Positions 6,259-8,782 of a stretch of 8,782 bases of DNA are shown here, one piece after another. The stretch is from a bacterium. Lineage in GTDB: Bacteria > Atribacterota > JS1 > SB-45 > 34-128. Each line of letters starts with the position of its first letter. The stretch's first letter is position 1. Position numbers and translations under genes: made by a program. Under the pieces are notes generated by a model, which saw only the letters and a program-made list of their open reading frames with translations, was not told where the DNA came from and made no database searches. Location of the stretch: assembly GCA_018903015.1 (NCBI GenBank), contig JAHIPR010000058.1, forward strand, positions 1-8,782, read 5' to 3'.

Positions 6259-6359
6259 TTAGTCGTTAGTTTATAATATAGCGTGGAGCGTACAGCGTAT
6301 AGCGTATAGGATAAATCAATAAACTAAAAACGCAAAACTAAAAGCGAAAAGCCATAATT
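6259..6359 (-). repeat. Composite leader repeat, copy 2 (upstream of hycI)
   Basis: Read on the minus strand toward hycI, this contains the 22-bp block (6359-6338, 21 of 22 identical to 2463-2484), a heptamer array and ACTAACGACTAA (6270-6259), followed by the ribosome site and ATG. The heptamer array on the plus strand is ATAGCGT, GGAGCGT, ACAGCGT, ATAGCGT (6278-6305). From block to start codon is about 116 bp, against about 126 bp in front of mbhK. Confidence 0.8.
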
Positions 6360-6544
6360 GTTATTTAAGGATTCAGAAACAAGAAGAACATATAACCAAA
6401 ATATACTCTCATAACTTAAAGTAATTCTGAATACTGGATTCTGGCACCTGACTACTGATTTTTATCTTTTATTTCCTTAACTAAACCAAGTAACCAACTA
6501 ACCAGCTAACTAAAAACGAGATACGAGTTTAGTTTTGCGTTTTT
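6326..6544. repeat. 17-bp perfect inverted repeat flanking ~185 bp
   Basis: AAAAACGCAAAACTAAA (6326-6342) is the exact reverse complement of 6528-6544. Just outside both arms lie heptamer arrays, also in inverted orientation (6278-6310 and 6556-6590). The structure is a coarse large palindrome centred near 6435. Confidence 0.8.
6487..6510. repeat. 8-bp tandem array, CARSTAAC x3
   Basis: CAAGTAAC, CAACTAAC and CAGCTAAC follow each other without a gap. The unit length of 8 differs from the 7-bp arrays nearby. Confidence 0.7.
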
Positions 6545-6555
6545 GTTCTTTTTTT

Positions 6556-6590
6556 CTATACGCTATACGCTAAACGCTGTACGCTAATAC
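6556..6590. repeat. 7-bp tandem array, CTATACG x5 (degenerate)
   Basis: The units are CTATACG, CTATACG, CTAAACG, CTGTACG and CTAATAC. With the TTTTGCGTTTTT segment before it (6533-6544), it forms a partial third copy of the composite leader repeat, facing the SPOR gene but about 215 bp from its start. Confidence 0.8.
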
Positions 6591-6678
6591 TGTTTTATGT
6601 TATCATAATAAAAAAAATTTAACAAATTGAATAATATTTATAAATTAAAAAAGAAAAAAAGAAGGTTTTTAAAAAATT

Positions 6679-6711
6679 TTGTAGAATAATTAAAGTATAT
6701 TAGTATATAAT
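6679..6711 (+). promoter_or_regulatory. Possible promoter of the SPOR-rex operon
   Basis: TATAAT at 6706-6711 is a perfect -10 hexamer. The best -35 is TTGTAG (6679-6684), but the 21-bp spacer is too long for a standard sigma70 promoter. The site lies in very AT-rich DNA, so chance matches are likely. Confidence 0.35.
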
Positions 6712-6728
6712 ATAAAAAACACGGTACA

Positions 6729-6784
6729 AACTTTTATCTACCCTGTTAAGCGAGTATCTATTAAACAGGGTCTATCCAAAAGTT
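6729..6784 (+). promoter_or_regulatory. Two-tier stem-loop in the leader of the SPOR gene
   Basis: An inner perfect 8-bp stem pairs ACCCTGTT (6740-6747) with AACAGGGT (6764-6771) around a 16-nt loop. An outer 7-bp stem pairs AACTTTT (6729-6735) with AAAAGTT (6778-6784), with an internal loop between them. It ends 6 nt before AGGAG (6790-6794). No T-tract follows. I do not recognise it as a known riboswitch. Confidence 0.55.
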
Positions 6785-6805
6785 AGTATAGGAGTATGAT
6801 TTAAT

Positions 6806-7396
6806 ATGAGAAAAGCGAGTAGGATTTATAAGAGGAAAAGCAGAACTAATCTGGAGACCTTTATTATCTTGATAGGCGCGATAATAATTTTGGGTGTAGC
6901 CTTTAATTTAGCCAGAGATAGGAGTTATATTCCCCCTGAAAGTCAGATAACCAGAGAGGAAGAAAACAAAGAAGGTATTACCCAAGTGATTCCTGGTGAA
7001 ACACCCCAGGAGGTAGTAGCGACAGAAGAAAAAGGAGAGACAAGAACCGCTGAGAAAGAGATAACACAAGAAGTTATCACAGAAGAAAAACTTCCAACAA
7101 CTGAACCAGTTACTATTACTACTCCAAAGATAGAACCAGAAGTAAAGGTAGTAAAGGAGTCTGAAATAGTTTCAGACAAGAAGGTGTATACTGTTCAGGT
7201 AGGAGCTTTTTCAAAAGAAGAAGGTGCCCAGAAGTTAGCTAAAGAAATAAGAGATAAAGGATACCAGACTTATGTAATTATAGGGAAAACCCTTTACAAG
7301 GTTCAAGTAGGGGAATTCAAAACTTCAGAAGAGGCTAAAGCTATTTCAGAGAAATTGAAGAAATTAGGTTATGAAATATGGATAACAACTAAATAA
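6806..7396 (+). CDS. Single-pass membrane protein with C-terminal SPOR domain
   Basis: This 196-residue protein has three parts. Residues 1-18 are basic and cytoplasmic (MRKASRIYKRKSRT). A single membrane helix spans about 20-37 (FIILIGAIIILGVAFNLA). A long linker rich in Glu, Thr and Val (about 38-122) would cross the periplasm. Residues about 126-196 form a SPOR domain (KVYTVQVGAFSKEEGAQKLA, then LYKVQVGEFKTSEEAKAISE). SPOR domains bind glycan strands stripped of stem peptides and mark the division septum, so a role in cell division or wall remodelling is inferred. No enzymatic domain is present. The ribosome site AGGAG (6790-6794) is 11 nt from the ATG, rather far. rex starts 17 bp after the stop, so the two are probably one transcript, although their functions are not obviously linked. 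Confidence 0.87.
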   Translation: MRKASRIYKRKSRTNLETFIILIGAIIILGVAFNLARDRSYIPPESQITREEENKEGITQVIPGETPQEVVATEEKGETRTAEKEITQEVITEEKLPTTEPVTITTPKIEPEVKVVKESEIVSDKKVYTVQVGAFSKEEGAQKLAKEIRDKGYQTYVIIGKTLYKVQVGEFKTSEEAKAISEKLKKLGYEIWITTK

Positions 7397-7413
7397 GAAA
7401 AGGAAATATAAGT

Positions 7414-8049
7414 TTGAATAAAAAGAGCATTCCTTCCATTACTATAAATCGTTTATCTATTTATCATAGATGTTTGGAAAAAATTTTAGAAACAGAAAAG
7501 GGAAAAGAGTTAAAAATTATTTCCTCATTTAAAATTGCAGAAATAACCGGAATAAATTCAGCACAAATTCGTAAAGACCTGGCTTATTTTGGAGAATTCG
7601 GTAAAAGAGGACTTGGATATCCTTTAATAGATCTTAGCAGAGAATTAAAAAAGATATTAGGATTAGATAAAAGGTGGTCAGTTATTATTGCCGGAGCAGG
7701 GAATTTAGGCAAGGCCTTAGTGAAGTATAAAGGCTTTCAGAAAAGGGGCTTTATAATTAAGGGAATTTTTGATAGTAATCCCTCAAAAATTGGTAAGAAA
7801 CTTGACCATATTTTTATTTACGATATAAAAGGGGTAGAAAAATTTATCCAGGCGGAAAATATAAATATTGGAATATTAGTAGTACCAGCTGATTCAGCCC
7901 AGGAAGTGGCAGATAAAATGGTTGCAGGTGGGGTTAAAGCCATTTTAAATTTTGCCCCTGTCCATATCGTATTGCCCCCGGAAATTAAAATACACAATGT
8001 AGACTTATCTATTGAATTTGAAGGGTTGACTTATTACCTGATCTCTTGA
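7414..8049 (+). CDS. rex: Redox-sensing transcriptional repressor Rex
   Basis: This 211-residue protein matches Rex in length and layout. The N-terminal winged helix (about 1-80) includes INRLSIYHRCLEKIL and the recognition region INSAQIRKDLAYFGEFGKRG. A Rossmann domain follows, with GAGNLG (94-99) and Asp120 at the end of the second strand (GIFDSNPSKIG), which suits NAD(H). The C-terminal stretch NFAPVHIVLP and the final DLSIEFEGLTYYL are standard for the domain-swapped helix. Rex binds TTGTGA-N6-TCACAA when NADH/NAD+ is low and leaves it when NADH rises, inducing genes that reoxidise NADH. The start is TTG 7414, 9 nt after AGGA (7401-7404). A perfect Rex operator lies 96 bp after its stop codon, before the next gene. 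No full site was seen upstream of its own operon, so autoregulation is not supported. Confidence 0.96.
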   Translation: MNKKSIPSITINRLSIYHRCLEKILETEKGKELKIISSFKIAEITGINSAQIRKDLAYFGEFGKRGLGYPLIDLSRELKKILGLDKRWSVIIAGAGNLGKALVKYKGFQKRGFIIKGIFDSNPSKIGKKLDHIFIYDIKGVEKFIQAENINIGILVVPADSAQEVADKMVAGGVKAILNFAPVHIVLPPEIKIHNVDLSIEFEGLTYYLIS

Positions 8050-8099
8050 TAAAGTATTTATATTTTTTTAAAAAAATTGCATTTAATTGATTTTAAGGG

Positions 8100-8129
8100 T
8101 TGACATACTAACTGTCTTATTGATATAAT
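8100..8129 (+). promoter_or_regulatory. Strong sigma70-type promoter
   Basis: TTGACA (8100-8105) and TATAAT (8124-8129) are both perfect consensus hexamers, separated by 18 bp. Transcription would begin near 8136, giving a leader of about 195 nt before the start at 8330. It is the clearest promoter in the window. Confidence 0.85.
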
Positions 8130-8145
8130 AATTCTATATTTTGAT

Positions 8146-8163
8146 TTGTGATAATTTTCACAA
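8146..8163. promoter_or_regulatory. Rex operator
   Basis: TTGTGATAATTTTCACAA is an exact match to the Rex consensus TTGTGA-N6-TCACAA and a perfect inverted repeat in its half-sites, extended by one T/A pair on each side (8145 and 8164). It begins 17 bp after the -10 hexamer, just downstream of the expected transcription start, where a bound repressor would block initiation or early elongation. The rex gene is adjacent. Confidence 0.9.
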
Positions 8164-8329
8164 AATAATATATGGTGATTTAATAAAAATAGAAATCAGT
8201 AGTTAATGTATATTTTAGGCAAGAACCAAAGAATTTAGATAAAGATAATATTAAAAAAGCACTAAAATAAATAACATAAGATTAAGAAAACTAAAATGTT
8301 GCAGTTATTTCACAAGGGGAAGTACTAAC

Positions 8330-8782
8330 ATGCAGTATATTTCTTCCAGTAGTTTTGCAAAATTTCTCGAAAATTTAAAGAGCGATTACGAGGTTTACGT
8401 CCCTGTTAAAAAAGGCGAGCAGCATTTTTATAAAAAGTATATTGACTTCACTGATGATATTGTTATCGGTGAGGTGCGAGCCTTTGAACCACTAAAATCT
8501 TTTTTCTTCCGCGCACGTGAAATTGTTGCCGAAAACTTCAAGTCTGATATTCCTCATACAATCCAGAAACCTTATTGTATAGTTGGCGTGAAAGCTTGTG
8601 ACCTCAAGGGATTGCAAATACAGGATTATGTATTCGAAAACCATGATTACCAAGATCCTTTCTACATTAATGTGCGTAAAAATAACCTTATTATTTCTGC
8701 AGATTGTACTTCTACTATAGATACATGTTTTTGCCTTACACTAAATGTTAAACCTTACCCACTTGAAAATTTTGATATAAAT
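8330..8782 (+). CDS. Iron-sulfur redox subunit of HydB/AsrA type, 3' partial
   Basis: The frame runs from ATG 8330 to the window edge (151 residues) with no stop. AAGGGGA (8314-8320) is 9 nt upstream. The visible part matches the N-terminal region of the family containing sulfhydrogenase beta subunit HydB and anaerobic sulfite reductase A: PLKSFFFRAREIV, then GVKACDLKGLQIQDYVF, DPFYINVRKNNLIISADC and CFCLTLNVKPYP. Full-length relatives carry [4Fe-4S] clusters in the C-terminal part, which is outside this window. Such proteins carry electrons between a flavin or NAD(P)H-oxidising partner and a hydrogenase or sulfur/sulfite reductase. The Rex operator in its promoter points to NADH-linked redox balance. 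All four Arg codons are CGN, whereas mbhM and mbhN use almost only AGA/AGG, a hint of different origin. The exact partner enzyme cannot be told from what is visible. Confidence 0.85.
   Translation, partial: MQYISSSSFAKFLENLKSDYEVYVPVKKGEQHFYKKYIDFTDDIVIGEVRAFEPLKSFFFRAREIVAENFKSDIPHTIQKPYCIVGVKACDLKGLQIQDYVFENHDYQDPFYINVRKNNLIISADCTSTIDTCFCLTLNVKPYPLENFDIN

Larger units (their letters stand above)
6244..6805. other. Repeat-rich intergenic region between hycI and the SPOR gene
   Basis: This 562-bp stretch separates two divergent genes and has no credible coding frame. From the left it holds the hycI ribosome site and composite repeat (6259-6359), a unique AT-rich segment (6360-6420), short doubled words (ATTCTG twice at 6424-6442), an 8-bp array (6487-6510), an inverted copy of part of the left repeat (6528-6590), a nearly pure A/T segment (about 6600-6680), a possible promoter (6706-6711) and a stem-loop leader (6729-6784). 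Confidence 0.8.

Noticed and set aside
5984..6262. Plus-strand open frame opposite hycI
   Set aside because: The minus-strand frame has complete HycI motifs; the plus frame is its shadow.
6278..6590. CRISPR array
   Set aside because: Units are 7-8 bp in direct tandem with no spacers and no cas genes nearby.
6619..6625. TTAACAA as a Rex half-site before the SPOR-rex operon
   Set aside because: No TTGTTAA or TTGTGA partner lies at the required distance; the region is nearly pure A/T.
6796..6804. ATG ATT TAA as a leader mini-ORF before the SPOR gene
   Set aside because: Only 1 nt separates it from AGGAG, too short for normal initiation.
6943..7179. Minus-strand open frame inside the SPOR gene
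   Set aside because: Its Ser/Thr/Val-rich product is the reverse reading of a Glu/Thr/Val-rich linker.
8193..8270. 25-codon open stretch in the leader of the last gene (contains VYFRQEPKNLDKDNIKKALK)
   Set aside because: It has no start codon or ribosome site and is short enough to arise by chance; a gene remnant cannot be shown.
8310..8315. TCACAA near the last gene's start as a second Rex site
   Set aside because: The matching half-site at the right distance (8298-8303, GTTGCA) does not fit TTGTGA.

Overview
The window comes from an AT-rich anaerobic bacterium. Two genes argue for Bacteria over Archaea although most of the window resembles the Mbh hydrogenase locus of Thermococcales: a Rex-type NADH-sensing repressor and a single-pass SPOR-domain (peptidoglycan-binding) protein. 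Low GC, UUG starts, a membrane hydrogenase and dense short-word repeats between genes would fit an uncultured fermentative lineage such as Atribacterota or a similar candidate phylum. That placement is inference; no marker gene is present.

Positions 1-5759 hold the distal part of a group 4 (Mbh-like, energy-converting) [NiFe] hydrogenase operon in the canonical order mbhH-I-J-K-L-M-N. These are the MrpD/NuoM-like antiporter subunit (5' truncated by the window edge), the small linker membrane subunit, the [NiFe] small subunit, the NuoC-like subunit, the catalytic large subunit, the NuoH-like membrane subunit and the 2x[4Fe-4S] ferredoxin-like subunit. Together they would oxidise ferredoxin, reduce protons to H2 and pump ions. 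Genes are packed with overlaps of 4-8 bp or gaps of up to 9 bp, except for a 323-bp repeat-filled spacer between mbhJ and mbhK.

A HycI-type hydrogenase maturation endopeptidase (5794-6243, minus strand) faces the operon convergently. The large subunit carries a 32-residue tail after its second Cys pair, the kind of tail such a protease removes. Positions 6244-6805 form a second repeat-rich region. The ~120 bp in front of hycI share an ordered set of repeat modules with the ~120 bp in front of mbhK, and a partial third copy lies further right.

Positions 6806-8049 hold a SPOR-domain protein and rex, closely spaced and probably co-transcribed, behind a leader with a two-tier stem-loop. After rex comes a strong sigma70-like promoter followed by a perfect Rex-type operator (8146-8163). 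It controls the last gene (8330 to the edge), an iron-sulfur subunit of the HydB/AsrA type (sulfhydrogenase beta or sulfite reductase A-like). The window therefore joins a ferredoxin-linked hydrogenase, its maturation protease, and a redox-sensing repressor with its likely target.
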